Part shown: positions 38,208 to 47,019 of the stretch, piece after piece | Numbering within the stretch: position 1 is the stretch's first letter | Layout: each line of letters begins with the position of its first letter | Assembly (NCBI RefSeq): GCF_036867135.1 | Contig: NZ_JBAJIJ010000001.1 | Location: forward strand, 868,001-932,000 | Origin: Aeromicrobium sp. Sec7.5 | GTDB lineage: Bacteria > Actinomycetota > Actinomycetes > Propionibacteriales > Nocardioidaceae | Direction of reading: 5' to 3' | DNA length: 64,000 bases | Notes under the pieces: model-generated | Told to the model about the DNA's origin: nothing | What the model saw: only the letters and a program-made list of their open reading frames with translations | Database searches by the model: none | Program-made: the position numbers and the translations under genes

Positions 38208-39788
38208 TCAGCTGTGGGGGGTGAGGTGTTGTCCGCGTCGACGACCGAGCCACTGCCCGTCGGCGACGCTGGTGCGGCCGTTCTGCATGACCCACGCGAT
38301 CCCGGTCGGGGGGAGCGTCGGTCGGTCGTAGGTCGCGCGGTCGGCGATCGTGTCCGGGTCGAACGCGACGAGGTCGGCGACGGCGCCACGACGGATCGTC
38401 CCGCGGTCGCGCAGACGGTAGCTGTGCGCGGGCAGACCGGTGATCCGGTGGATCGCCGTCTCCAGATCCAGCACGCCGCGCTCGCGGACGTAGCGACCCA
38501 GGAGGCGTGGGAACGTGCCGTGGAGACGGGGATGGGGCCGCGCACCAGCCGTCACGGGGAGCCCGTCGGACGCCACGACGGTGTGCGGGTGGCGGAGCAC
38601 GTGCTCGACGTCGTCCTCGCTCATCGAGTGCTCCACCATGCTCGCGCGCCCGGACTCGCGGCGGACGATCATGACGAGCACGTCGAAGGGGTCCATGCCC
38701 TCGCGGTCGGCGATCGCGGCGAGGCTCTCGCCCTCGTCGACGCCCGAGGCCGTGCCCGCGAGCACGACGCCGTCCCAGCCGGCGCTCGCGACCGGGTTCT
38801 CCCACAGGTGCGGTGGCGCGGACTCCACGTCGGTGCGCAGGCGCGCGACCATCCCGGCATCGCCGAGGCGGGCCAGCAGGGCCATGGTTCCGCCGGCGAG
38901 CGCCCACGGGGGCAGGCAGGCCGTGAGGGCCGTGGAGGCCGCCGTGTACGGGTAGACGTCCTGTCCGATCAGGCGACCGTCCGCACGGGCCCGGTCGAGC
39001 CGGCGCAACGCCGTCGCGGTGCTTCCGTGGTTGCGTCGTCCTGTGGCCTTGAGGTGCGAGATCTGCACGTGGGCGTCGGTCGTCGCCGTCGTGCGCAGCG
39101 TCTCCTCGATCGACTCCATGAGCTGGTCGGACTCGTTGCGCAGGTGGGTCGCGTACACGTGCTCGGCGCCCAGCACCTCCACGAGTGCCTGCAGCTCGCT
39201 CTCCGGCGCGAAGACCCCGGGGGCGTACACCAGCCCGGAGGAGAGTCCGAAGGCTCCCGACTCGAGGCCGGCCGCGAGGGCCAGGCACATGGCCGTCCGC
39301 TGGTGGTCGTCGATCGCCTGGGTGGCGTGGCCCCCGACCAGCTCACGCAAGGTGCCGTGACCCACCAGCATCCCGACGTGCGTGACGTGGCGGTCCCGCC
39401 CGGCCTCGACGAGCTCCGTGACGCTCTGCCACGAGGGTCGTGTCCCGTCGGCGACCAGACGGTCGGCGGTCGGGTGCGACGTCGCTGCACCGAGCGGTGC
39501 CAACGAAGCTCCGCAGTTGCCGACGATTTCGCTCGTCACGCCCTGCAGGATCTTCGACACGTCGCCGGCCAGGAGGAAGGAGCCGTCCGCGTGGGAGTGG
39601 ATGTCGATGAATCCTGGAGCGACCACGAGCCCGGACGCGTCCACGTGGCGGGCCTCCACGCCGGCGAGCCCGCCCGGGTCGACGACGGCGTCGATCCGGT
39701 CGTCGACGAGCAGGAGATCGGCCCGGCGGCGCGCCGCGCCGGTGCCGTCGACCACGACGCCACCGCTCACGACCGTCCGCCGCGTCAT
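38208..39788 (-). CDS. N-acyl-D-amino-acid deacylase (D-aminoacylase) family amidohydrolase
   Basis: 526 residues, near the usual 480-530. The metal motif FIDIHSHADGSF near residue 65 (HxH-type), GNCGASLAPLG near 94 and HTVVASDG near 375 are family hallmarks; the metal-bridging Cys of D-aminoacylases is the C of GNCG. It should release the free D-amino acid from N-acyl-D-amino acids. The TGATG-like junction with the racemase gene upstream shows co-translation. Confidence 0.88.
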   Translation of the reverse strand: MTRRTVVSGGVVVDGTGAARRRADLLLVDDRIDAVVDPGGLAGVEARHVDASGLVVAPGFIDIHSHADGSFLLAGDVSKILQGVTSEIVGNCGASLAPLGAATSHPTADRLVADGTRPSWQSVTELVEAGRDRHVTHVGMLVGHGTLRELVGGHATQAIDDHQRTAMCLALAAGLESGAFGLSSGLVYAPGVFAPESELQALVEVLGAEHVYATHLRNESDQLMESIEETLRTTATTDAHVQISHLKATGRRNHGSTATALRRLDRARADGRLIGQDVYPYTAASTALTACLPPWALAGGTMALLARLGDAGMVARLRTDVESAPPHLWENPVASAGWDGVVLAGTASGVDEGESLAAIADREGMDPFDVLVMIVRRESGRASMVEHSMSEDDVEHVLRHPHTVVASDGLPVTAGARPHPRLHGTFPRLLGRYVRERGVLDLETAIHRITGLPAHSYRLRDRGTIRRGAVADLVAFDPDTIADRATYDRPTLPPTGIAWVMQNGRTSVADGQWLGRRRGQHLTPHS

Positions 39789-40897
39789 GCGGGCGCCCCG
39801 ACCAGCTCCACGACGGACGTGGACAGATCGGCCAGGACGGTCTCGTCGACCTCGAGCCCGGTGCCGGCGCCCGTCGGTACCGCGATCTGGCCGTCGCGCA
39901 GCACGAGCTCCTCGGTCAGGTCCTGGCGGTAGTAGCGACGGCTTGCCGACACGTCACCCACAAGGGTGAATCCTGGCAGTGCGGCGAGTGCGAGGTTGGC
40001 CGAACGGCCGATCCCGGTCTCCAGCATGCCGCCGCACCACACCGGTACTCCGTGCGCGACCGCGAGGTCGTGGATGCGCACGGCCTCCAGGTACCCGCCG
40101 ACGCGGGACGGCTTGACGTTGACGACCTGGCACGCACCGAGCGCCAGCGCGGTCTGCAGGTCGTGAGTCGATCCGATGCTCTCGTCGAGGCACACCGGGG
40201 TCGACCAGAGGTCGGCGGCTCGGGCATGGGTGACCAGATCGTCCTCGCCGAAGGGTTGCTCGACCAGCAGCAGGGCGAAGTCGTCGAGGCGCGCGAGGTG
40301 CGCGAGATCTCCTGCGGTGTAGGCCGCGTTGGCGTCGACCTGGAGCGGGACGTCACCGAAGGCCCGGCAGACGGCCGCGACGGGCGCGAGGTCCCAGCCC
40401 GGCTCGATCTTGAGCTTGATCCGCTGGTAGCCGGCGGCCAGGTACCCCTCGACCTCGGTCAACAGGGCCGGGAGGTCGTCGGCGATCCCGACGGAGACCC
40501 CCGCGGGCACGTGGGTGCGGGTGGCGCCGAGCCGTTCGCCGAAGGACTGCCCCTGGGCCCGGCACTCCGCGTCGAGGACGGCGGTCTCGAGCACGTGCTT
40601 GGCCATGGGGTGTCCGGTCACGGCCGCGAGAGCCGTGCCGACGTGCGCCGCGTCCAGGTCGGGCCACGCGAGCAGCCGAGGCAGCAGGTGGTCGCGCAGC
40701 ACGAGCGAGGCGCCGGTCAGGAACTCGGCGCTGTACAGCGGCTCGGGATCCGCGGCGCACTCGGCCCAGCCGACGCCAGTCTCGGTCTCGAGCCTCAGCA
40801 CGAGCAGCTGTCGCGTGGTCGACGTCCCGAAGGACGTCCGGAACGGCCGCACGAGGGGGAGCTCGACCAGGTGGAGCCGCACCGACAGGATCGTCAT
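39785..40897 (-). CDS. Enolase-superfamily N-acylamino-acid racemase / o-succinylbenzoate synthase-like
   Basis: 370 residues of the MenC/NSAR family. The catalytic bases are the Lys of RIKLKIEPGWD (KxK, about 165) and the Lys of VNVKPSRVGG near 265; metal ligands are in VDANAAYT, EQPF and DESIG. Clustered with an aminoacylase, a GNAT and an amino-acid transporter rather than with menaquinone genes, so N-acylamino-acid racemisation is the better call. Stop/start overlap of one base with the GNAT gene. Confidence 0.85.
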   Translation of the reverse strand: MTILSVRLHLVELPLVRPFRTSFGTSTTRQLLVLRLETETGVGWAECAADPEPLYSAEFLTGASLVLRDHLLPRLLAWPDLDAAHVGTALAAVTGHPMAKHVLETAVLDAECRAQGQSFGERLGATRTHVPAGVSVGIADDLPALLTEVEGYLAAGYQRIKLKIEPGWDLAPVAAVCRAFGDVPLQVDANAAYTAGDLAHLARLDDFALLLVEQPFGEDDLVTHARAADLWSTPVCLDESIGSTHDLQTALALGACQVVNVKPSRVGGYLEAVRIHDLAVAHGVPVWCGGMLETGIGRSANLALAALPGFTLVGDVSASRRYYRQDLTEELVLRDGQIAVPTGAGTGLEVDETVLADLSTSVVELVGAPA

Positions 40898-41649
40898 CAG
40901 GCGGTCCGGCCCTCGAGCACGAACCAGCCGTCGGCGCTCAGGCCCGCGACGGCCTGACGGCGTGCGGCAGGCGCCAGGTGGGTGCGTGCCGTCTGCGTCC
41001 ACCGGGCGGCCTCGGTCCGGGAGGACCCGCGCAGCGCCACGATGTCGTCCGGGACGCGGATCCAGGTGTGCTCGTGATCGGTCACGACCGCGGGCTCGTC
41101 GTCGGGGCCTGTCTCGACGACCTCGACGCGCGGGCCCGGTCCGACCGGGAGGCCGAGGACGCCCGTCGTGATCGGCCAGTCGACGACCAGACGATCGGTC
41201 GGTGCTCCGGCGTTGAAGGCATCCGTCAGCGGTCCGAAGAAGTCGGGCTCGTATCCCACGACCCGCGCGCCGAGCGTCCGGAGGTTGAACCGGGCGTTGT
41301 GGCGCACCAAGGGGTCGAAGGTCCAGCGGATGTGGTCATAGCCCAGGCGGGCCGCGCTCGAGCGTTGGTGGAGCTTGATCCGACGACCGATGCCCTGACC
41401 GGCGTGCTCCGCCGCGACGCCCGTGAGGATCGAGTACAGGACGCCCGGTTCGCCGGCGGGGACCGCGACGGACGCCGCCACGGCCACGTCCTCGACGACG
41501 GCGGCGCAGACGTGCCCGCCCAGGTGCTGGAACGCGCGGAGCAGGTCGAGCGTCACGGGCGGGTGGCCACCCGGGGCGTCCCACACCGAGTGCAGCACCC
41601 GTTCGACGTCGCGGAGGTCGTCGAGCGAGTCGACATCGATGATCTGCAC
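40897..41649 (-). CDS. GNAT family N-acetyltransferase (COG3375-like)
   Basis: About 250 residues. The N-terminal half has a GNAT fold; the acetyl-CoA pyrophosphate loop is HAGQGIGRRIK near 85. RWTFDPLVRHNARFNLRTLGARVVGY is the COG3375 signature, a group found beside MenC/NSAR racemases. It could N-acylate amino acids for the racemase. GTG 41649 was chosen since CACGAT is six bases upstream; a TTG at 41700 is an alternative that adds 17 residues. First gene of the operon. Confidence 0.78.
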   Translation of the reverse strand: MQIIDVDSLDDLRDVERVLHSVWDAPGGHPPVTLDLLRAFQHLGGHVCAAVVEDVAVAASVAVPAGEPGVLYSILTGVAAEHAGQGIGRRIKLHQRSSAARLGYDHIRWTFDPLVRHNARFNLRTLGARVVGYEPDFFGPLTDAFNAGAPTDRLVVDWPITTGVLGLPVGPGPRVEVVETGPDDEPAVVTDHEHTWIRVPDDIVALRGSSRTEAARWTQTARTHLAPAARRQAVAGLSADGWFVLEGRTA

Positions 41650-41697
41650 CCCGCCATCGTGGGTCGGCGGACGTGCGCCTGTCTTGGTCGAGAACTC

Positions 41698-41720
41698 CAA
41701 AGATCAGTCAAAGATCCAGT
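41698..41720. repeat. Direct repeat in the divergent GNAT-pucR promoter region
   Basis: CAAAGATCAGT (41698-41708) followed directly by CAAAGATCCAGT (41709-41720). It lies 21 bases upstream of the regulator's -10 box and about 37 upstream of the GNAT gene's -10 box, so it could be the PucR-type operator. Confidence 0.55.
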
Positions 41721-41740
41721 GGAGATGCACCATCCGCAGG

Positions 41741-41746
41741 TACGGT
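41741..41746 (+). promoter_or_regulatory. -10 element of the PucR-type regulator gene
   Basis: TACGGT six bases before the ATG at 41753; no Shine-Dalgarno, hence probably leaderless. Confidence 0.6.
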
Positions 41747-41752
41747 CGGCGC

Positions 41753-43381
41753 ATGCTGACCCGCGAGGACCTGACCGCCGGCGAGCTCGCAGAGCGCCTC
41801 ACCCCTGCCGGAATCAGGCTCCTCGCAGGGCCGGCCGGCACCGTCGTGCGCTCGGCGACGTGCACCGTCCACGACCCGCTCGACGCCCTCCCGCCGGGAG
41901 CCGCCGGGGTTCTGCTGGGTGTCGGTGTGCCGGAGGCGCAGGCCGAGGAGCTCCTGCGAGACGCGGGTGCCTGCGGGTTCGACGCGGTCGTGCTGCGACG
42001 GGAGCAGCTCACCGAGCCGGAGACCCGCGTCGCGGCTGAGGCCGGCATCGCGGTGCTGGGTGCCCACCCGGAGATGGCGTGGCTCCAGGTGGAGCGCGTC
42101 GTGTCCTCGGTGCTCACGGGATCGGCGCGATCCGGCGACGGAGGCCCCGCGACCGATCTCTTCGACTTCGCCAACTCCGTGGCGGCGATCGTCGGTGGAG
42201 CCGTCAGCATCGAGGACCTCGGACAGCGCGTCCTCGCGTACTCCACGGTCGAGGGCCAGGTGATCGACGAGGACCGCCGGGTCTCGATCCTGGGCCGGCA
42301 GGTCCCGGTGCTGCCGGAGAACGACGCTCAGTACGCCGCCGTCCTGGCGGGCGACGGGCCCGTGCACATCGAGGGAGTGGGCGTCGCCCTGGACCGCCTC
42401 GCCGTCGCGATCCGGCTGGGGCAGGAGGTCCTGGGCACGATCTGGATCGTCGACGCGGACGGCAGTCTCGACCGGGAGGCCGGGTCCATGCTCCAGCGAG
42501 CTGCGGAGCTGGCCGCCGTGCAGCTGCTGCAGGTCCGTACCGCGGCAGCCTTCGAGTCCGAGCGGAGGTCCTCGCTCGTGCGGACCGTGATTCGCGGCGG
42601 TGCCGAGGCGCGAGTCGCGACGCAGCGCCTCGGCCTGTCCGTGGCGGGGCCGTTCGTCGTCCTGACGTTCGTGGGCGAGATCGCCCCGGGTGTCGACGAC
42701 GAGGCACGTCCCGACGTCCCACGCCTCAGGTGGCAGCGGTTCCTGACCATGGTCCAGGGCTACGCCACGGGGTGGATCCCCGCGGCGGGGGTCGACGTGG
42801 ACGGGGGAGCGGTGTACGTCCTGCTGCACGGGCAGGATGCGCGCGACGCCGGTCGCACGGTGGAGGTGGCCGAGGTGCTCGTCGCTCGCGCCGCTGCCTG
42901 GGAGCTCGGGGTCCGGGCCGGGATCGGCTCGGTCGTCGAGAGCCCGGAGCAGGTCCGCGAGTCGCGCCTGGAGGCCGACGCGCTCGGACAGGTCGCCGAC
43001 GAGGAGCGGGGCACGGCGGTGCTCAGCGCCGACCGCGACCACGGCGTCCTGGCGCTGTGGTGGCTGCGGCGCGCCGTGACGGACCGGCCGGGGGTGCTGT
43101 CGCCGAGCGTCGTGCGGCTGTGGGAGCACGACGCCCGGCACGCGACGGACTTCGTCGGCACGTGGGCCGTCTGGTTCGCCCACGGCATGGACACGGCACG
43201 ATCGGCGGCAGCCCTCTCGATCCACCCCAACACCCTGCGGTACCGCCTGCGGCGCGCAGCAGAGATCAGCGGTCTGACGGGGCGACCCGACGACCTGCTC
43301 GTCGCCTGGCTGACGGTGCGTCTCGCGGGCCAGGGTGGCAGTGAGGGCTCGCTGGCCCTCGGGGCCCGCGCGCGGGGCTGA
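41753..43381 (+). CDS. PucR family transcriptional regulator
   Basis: 542 residues. N-terminal region related to the purine-catabolism PucR domain (about 1-130), a GAF/GGDEF-like middle, and the C-terminal PucR-type HTH, AAALSIHPNTLRYRLRRAAEIS (about 490-512). PucR proteins sense small metabolites and regulate adjacent catabolic operons, here the divergent GNAT/racemase/deacylase/transporter cluster. ATG 41753 is supported by the -10 box; the open frame upstream overlaps the divergent promoter. Confidence 0.88.
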   Translation: MLTREDLTAGELAERLTPAGIRLLAGPAGTVVRSATCTVHDPLDALPPGAAGVLLGVGVPEAQAEELLRDAGACGFDAVVLRREQLTEPETRVAAEAGIAVLGAHPEMAWLQVERVVSSVLTGSARSGDGGPATDLFDFANSVAAIVGGAVSIEDLGQRVLAYSTVEGQVIDEDRRVSILGRQVPVLPENDAQYAAVLAGDGPVHIEGVGVALDRLAVAIRLGQEVLGTIWIVDADGSLDREAGSMLQRAAELAAVQLLQVRTAAAFESERRSSLVRTVIRGGAEARVATQRLGLSVAGPFVVLTFVGEIAPGVDDEARPDVPRLRWQRFLTMVQGYATGWIPAAGVDVDGGAVYVLLHGQDARDAGRTVEVAEVLVARAAAWELGVRAGIGSVVESPEQVRESRLEADALGQVADEERGTAVLSADRDHGVLALWWLRRAVTDRPGVLSPSVVRLWEHDARHATDFVGTWAVWFAHGMDTARSAAALSIHPNTLRYRLRRAAEISGLTGRPDDLLVAWLTVRLAGQGGSEGSLALGARARG

Positions 43382-43382
43382 C

Positions 43383-43796
43383 TCAGGGACGCTTGACGAT
43401 CTTGACGATCTGGCCCGTGGCGATGACCTGGCCGTCGCACTCGACCTGGCCCGACAGGAAGGCGTGGCCTCCGCCGAGCCGGTCGATGCGGGCGGAGGTC
43501 GTCACGGTGCTCCCCACGCGGGCGGCCGCCACGAGGGACACCGACGAGCTGATGGTGGCGGCGAAGGCCCCCGAGGGAAGCTCCGACGCCAGCAGGAGGT
43601 AGGCCGAGACGTCGATCAGCAGGCCGTGGAGGCCGCCGTGCAGCACGCCGGACGAGGCGGCGTTGTCGGGGCCGACCTCGACCTCGAGCCCGGCCGTCGG
43701 GTCCTCCGGGTCCCGCAGCCGGATCCCCAGCGTCTGGTGCAACGGGGTGGAGAGCACGGTGTCGAGGACCTCGTCGAGGAGGCGGGTCGAAGTCAT
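43383..43796 (-). CDS. PaaI family hotdog thioesterase
   Basis: 137 residues with the hotdog fold: PLHQTLGIRL near 20, GVLHGGLHGLLIDVSAYLLL near 60 (the catalytic HGG with the following Asp), and GGGHAFLSGQVE near 110. It hydrolyses acyl-CoA thioesters; substrate unknown. Its stop is only two bases from that of the PucR gene (convergent). ATG 43796 is chosen; in-frame ATGs upstream add 13 residues without a better ribosome site. Confidence 0.85.
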   Translation of the reverse strand: MTSTRLLDEVLDTVLSTPLHQTLGIRLRDPEDPTAGLEVEVGPDNAASSGVLHGGLHGLLIDVSAYLLLASELPSGAFAATISSSVSLVAAARVGSTVTTSARIDRLGGGHAFLSGQVECDGQVIATGQIVKIVKRP

Positions 43797-43858
43797 GGCC
43801 CACATCGTCGCAGTCCCGTCGTCGATTTCGGTCACCGGTCGGTGGCAACGTGACCCCC

Positions 43859-44296
43859 ATGGGACGCACCGTGCAGATCACGTTCGACGCCGCCGATCCC
43901 GCGCGGCTCGCCAGCTTCTGGGCCGCGGCCCTCGGGTACGAGCTCCAGGCGCCGCCGCCGGGGTTCGACACCTGGGTCGAGGCGCTCACGGCCTTCGGGG
44001 TGCCGCCCGAGCTGCACAACTCACGGTCCGCCCTCCTCGACCCGGAGGGTGCCGGGCCGCGTGTCTTCTTCCAGCAGGTGCTCGATGCGAAGGCCGGCAA
44101 GAACCGGTTGCACCTCGACATCCGGGTCGCGCCCGGTCTCGCCGGTGACGAGCGCATGGCGGCGCTGGAGGCCGAGTGCGAGCGGCTCACCGCTCTGGGT
44201 GCCACGCGTCTGTACCGCGTCGAGCCCGACGGTCGCCTGGAGACCGGGTTCGTCACGATGGCCGATCCCGAGGGCAACGAGTTCTGCCTCGACTGA
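43859..44296 (+). CDS. VOC family protein (glyoxalase-like domain)
   Basis: 145 residues, a single glyoxalase_6-type domain of paired beta-alpha-beta-beta-beta units. TVQITFDAADPARLASFWAAALGYEL at the N-terminus and VTMADPEGNEFCL at the C-terminus are typical; metal-ligand positions include NRLHLDI (His) and the GNEF Glu. Function unknown. The ATG at 43859 follows CAACGT by seven bases. Confidence 0.85.
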   Translation: MGRTVQITFDAADPARLASFWAAALGYELQAPPPGFDTWVEALTAFGVPPELHNSRSALLDPEGAGPRVFFQQVLDAKAGKNRLHLDIRVAPGLAGDERMAALEAECERLTALGATRLYRVEPDGRLETGFVTMADPEGNEFCLD

Positions 44297-44309
44297 ACGC
44301 GGGTCCGCG

Positions 44310-45275
44310 TCAGGGCAGCAGCAGGAGCTTGCCGGTCGTGCGGCGACCCTCGAGGTCGACGTGCGCCGTCGCGGCGTCCGCCAGGGGGTAGGTGCCGCCG
44401 ATGCGCACGTCGAGCTCACCCGAGGCCACGGCCGCGAACACGTCGGCGGCCCTCCACTCGAGCTCGTCGCGCTCCGCGATGAAGTCGGCCAGCGAGGGCC
44501 GCGTCAGCACGAGCGATCCCTTCGTGTTGAGGGCACGGGGGTCGACCGGGGGCACCGGTCCGCTCGCGGCGCCGAAGAGCACGAACGTCCCTCGCCGCTG
44601 CAGGGCGTCGAGTCCCTCGTCGAAGGTCGAGGCGCCGACACCGTCGAGCACCGCGCGGACACCGCGGCCGTCGGTCAGGTCGCGCGCCGCGGCGCCGAAC
44701 CCCTCGTAGTCGAGCACCTCGGCCGCGCCAGCGCCGCGCGAGAGCTCCTTCTTCTCCGACGAGCCGGCCGTGGTCAGCACCCGCACCCCCTCGCGCACCA
44801 GGAGCTGGGTGAGCAGCAGGCCCACACCGCCTGCGCCGGCGTGCAGCAGCACCGTGTCGCCCTCGACGAACGGGACGATGGAGTGCACGAGGTAGTGCGC
44901 CGTCATTCCCTGGAGCATGAGCGCGGCCGCGGTGGTCGGATCGACCCCGTCCGGGACGACCACGGCCTGCGACGCGGGGACGATCGCGTGCTCGGCGTAG
45001 GAGCCGGAGCCGTGGCCCCAGGCGATGACGTCGCCCTCGCGCACCCCGTCGACGTCGGCGCCGGCCTTCATGACCCGGCCGGCACCCTCCTTGCCGAGGG
45101 TGAACGGAAGTGGCGTCGCGTAGGCGCCCGAGCGCTGGTAGGTGTCGATGAAGTTGACCCCTGCGGCGAGCACCTCCACGAGCAGCTCGCCGGGACCCGG
45201 ATCCGGCACGGCGATCTCCTCGAGGCGCAGCTCCTCGGGTCCGCCATGGGATCGGATGACGATGGCACGGGTCAT
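44310..45275 (-). CDS. Quinone oxidoreductase, MDR/zinc-type alcohol dehydrogenase family
   Basis: 321 residues, close to the 325 of QorA. The substrate domain has GVNFIDTYQRSG near 43 (YQRSG, QOR hallmark), and the NADPH-binding Rossmann motif is AGAGGVGLLLTQLL near 150. No structural zinc cysteines are seen, as in QOR. It reduces quinones with NADPH. The ATG at 45275 follows TAGGGT by seven bases on the minus strand, hence probably leaderless. Confidence 0.92.
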   Translation of the reverse strand: MTRAIVIRSHGGPEELRLEEIAVPDPGPGELLVEVLAAGVNFIDTYQRSGAYATPLPFTLGKEGAGRVMKAGADVDGVREGDVIAWGHGSGSYAEHAIVPASQAVVVPDGVDPTTAAALMLQGMTAHYLVHSIVPFVEGDTVLLHAGAGGVGLLLTQLLVREGVRVLTTAGSSEKKELSRGAGAAEVLDYEGFGAAARDLTDGRGVRAVLDGVGASTFDEGLDALQRRGTFVLFGAASGPVPPVDPRALNTKGSLVLTRPSLADFIAERDELEWRAADVFAAVASGELDVRIGGTYPLADAATAHVDLEGRRTTGKLLLLP

Positions 45276-45369
45276 GCCCGCAACCCTACGCACGCATGGT
45301 GGGCCCGGAGCGGGGTGTCGAGACGGCCCGATGCCCGCCAGCGCGGCAGAATGGTGGACAGACCCGGCA

Positions 45370-45456
45370 GGGATGCCGGGCCCTGGGCGGCGAAATCGAA
45401 ACGGGATGCCGGGCCCTGGGCGGCGAGATGAGCACGGGCGAGATGAGCACGGGCGA
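45370..45456 (+). repeat. Nested direct repeats upstream of recO
   Basis: A 24-bp unit starting GGGATGCCGGGCCCTGG occurs exactly at 45370-45393 and 45403-45426 (33-bp period). It is followed directly by two perfect 15-bp units beginning GATGAGCACGGG at 45427-45441 and 45442-45456, and by a degenerate third. All are between a divergent oxidoreductase gene and recO. Confidence 0.85.
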
Positions 45457-45476
45457 GATCAACACGGAGGTGTGGC

Positions 45477-46205
45477 ATGACGCTGTACCGCGACTCCGCC
45501 GTCGTGCTCCGCACCCACAAGCTCGGCGAGGCCGATCGCATCGTCACGATGCTCAGCCGGCAGCACGGCCAGGTGCGCGCGGTCGCCAAGGGCGTCCGCA
45601 AGACCACGAGCCGTCTGGGCGGCCGTCTGGAGCCGTTCATGCACGTCGACCTGCAGTTCGCGGTCGGCCGCACGCTCGACATCGTCACCCAGGTGCAGAC
45701 GCTCGACCCGTTCTCGCTGTCGCTCGGGGGCGACTACGGCGCGTACACCGCGGGCACCGTGATGCTCGAGACCGCCGAGCGGGTCGTGCCCGAGGACTCC
45801 GAGGCGTCGCTGCCGCAGTACCAGCTGCTCGTCGGTGCGCTCCGGGCCCTCAGCGAGCGCCGGCAGCCGGCCGGGCAGCTCCTCGACTCCTACCAGCTCC
45901 GCGCGCTCGCGATCGCGGGGTACGCGCCCAGCTTCGGGCTGTGTGCGCGGTGCGGCACGCCAGGACCGCACCGCAACTTCCACGCCGCGTCGGGCGGGAT
46001 CCTGTGCGACCGCTGCCGCGTGCCCGGGTCGTCGGCGCCGAGCGCGCCCACCGTGGCCCTGCTCGGTGCGTTGCTCACGGGCGACTGGGAGTCGGTCGCC
46101 ACCGCCGACGACCGCTCGTTGCGCGAGGCCACGGGCATCGTCAACGCCTACGTCGCCTGGCACCTCGAGCGTTCCCTGCGCTCGCTCGCGCACGTCGATC
46201 GGTAG
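45477..46205 (+). CDS. recO: DNA repair protein RecO
   Basis: 242 residues. N-terminal OB fold ([24 protein letters not shown]) and a C-terminal helical domain with a zinc finger: CARCG near 158 and CDRCR near 178. RecO loads RecA onto SSB-coated DNA with RecR. GGAGGTG is six bases before the ATG at 45477, the opposite of the leaderless style around it. The TAG stop also starts the -10 box of uppS. Confidence 0.95.
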   Translation: MTLYRDSAVVLRTHKLGEADRIVTMLSRQHGQVRAVAKGVRKTTSRLGGRLEPFMHVDLQFAVGRTLDIVTQVQTLDPFSLSLGGDYGAYTAGTVMLETAERVVPEDSEASLPQYQLLVGALRALSERRQPAGQLLDSYQLRALAIAGYAPSFGLCARCGTPGPHRNFHAASGGILCDRCRVPGSSAPSAPTVALLGALLTGDWESVATADDRSLREATGIVNAYVAWHLERSLRSLAHVDR

Positions 46206-46208
46206 GTT
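46203..46208 (+). promoter_or_regulatory. -10 element of uppS overlapping the recO stop codon
   Basis: TAGGTT, whose TAG is the recO stop; seven bases before the uppS ATG at 46216. Confidence 0.5.
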
Positions 46209-46215
46209 CGACGCG

Positions 46216-46983
46216 ATGTCCACGCGCCCGGTCCGCCCGCCACGTCCGCACCCGTCCGGGGTGCGGGCTCCCGACCTGCCCCTGGACCAGGTGCCGAGGC
46301 ACGTCGGCATCGTCATGGATGGCAACGGCCGCTGGGCCAAGGAGCGGGGCCTGCCGCGGACCGCAGGGCACGAGATGGGGGAGGCGGCCCTGTTCGACGT
46401 CGTCGAGGGTGCCGTCGAGCTGGGCATCGAGGCCGTGTCGGCCTATGCGTTCTCGACCGAGAACTGGAAGCGCTCACCCGACGAGGTGCGATTCCTGATG
46501 GGCTTCAACCGTGACGTCATCCGGCGTCGTCGCGACGAGATGCACGAGATGGGCGTGCGCGTCCGCTGGGCCGGGCGGCGGCCCCGCCTGTGGCGCTCGG
46601 TCATCAAGGAGCTCGAGGCGGCCGAGGAGCTCACCCGGCGCAACACCGTGTGCACGCTCACGATGTGCGTCAACTATGGCGGACGGGCCGAGATCGTCGA
46701 CGCGGCGGCGGCGCTCGCGCGCGACGCCGTCGCCGGCAAGGTCAACCCCGACCGCATCGACGAGCGCACGTTCGCGCGCTACCTCGACGAGCCGTGGATG
46801 CCCGACGTCGACCTGTTCTGGCGCACCTCGGGCGAGCAGCGCACGAGCAACTTCCTGCTCTGGCAGTCGGCCTACGCCGAGATGGTCTTCAGCGACATCG
46901 CGTGGCCCGACGTCGACCGGCGCGCACTCTTCGCCGCGGTCGAGGAGTACGCGCGCCGCAACCGCCGGTACGGGTCGGCCTGA
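46216..46983 (+). CDS. uppS: Isoprenyl transferase (polyprenyl diphosphate synthase)
   Basis: 255 residues. [26 protein letters not shown] near 30-55 has the catalytic Asp and phosphate-binding Arg; FSTENWKRS near 75 and [21 protein letters not shown] near 205 complete the cis-prenyltransferase signature. It makes the long-chain lipid carrier for peptidoglycan and arabinogalactan-type polymers. The recO-uppS order is conserved in actinobacteria. Confidence 0.96.
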   Translation: MSTRPVRPPRPHPSGVRAPDLPLDQVPRHVGIVMDGNGRWAKERGLPRTAGHEMGEAALFDVVEGAVELGIEAVSAYAFSTENWKRSPDEVRFLMGFNRDVIRRRRDEMHEMGVRVRWAGRRPRLWRSVIKELEAAEELTRRNTVCTLTMCVNYGGRAEIVDAAAALARDAVAGKVNPDRIDERTFARYLDEPWMPDVDLFWRTSGEQRTSNFLLWQSAYAEMVFSDIAWPDVDRRALFAAVEEYARRNRRYGSA

Positions 46984-47019
46984 TCGTCCGTCCCCGCCCC
47001 GCCGGCTGGTGGGAGGGCG

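Noticed and set aside
45370..45456. Repeats upstream of recO as a CRISPR array or a repeat protein
   Set aside because: Two copies only with 9-base spacing, no cas genes, and the implied peptide (GRR/DEHG repeats) has no start context or conserved family.
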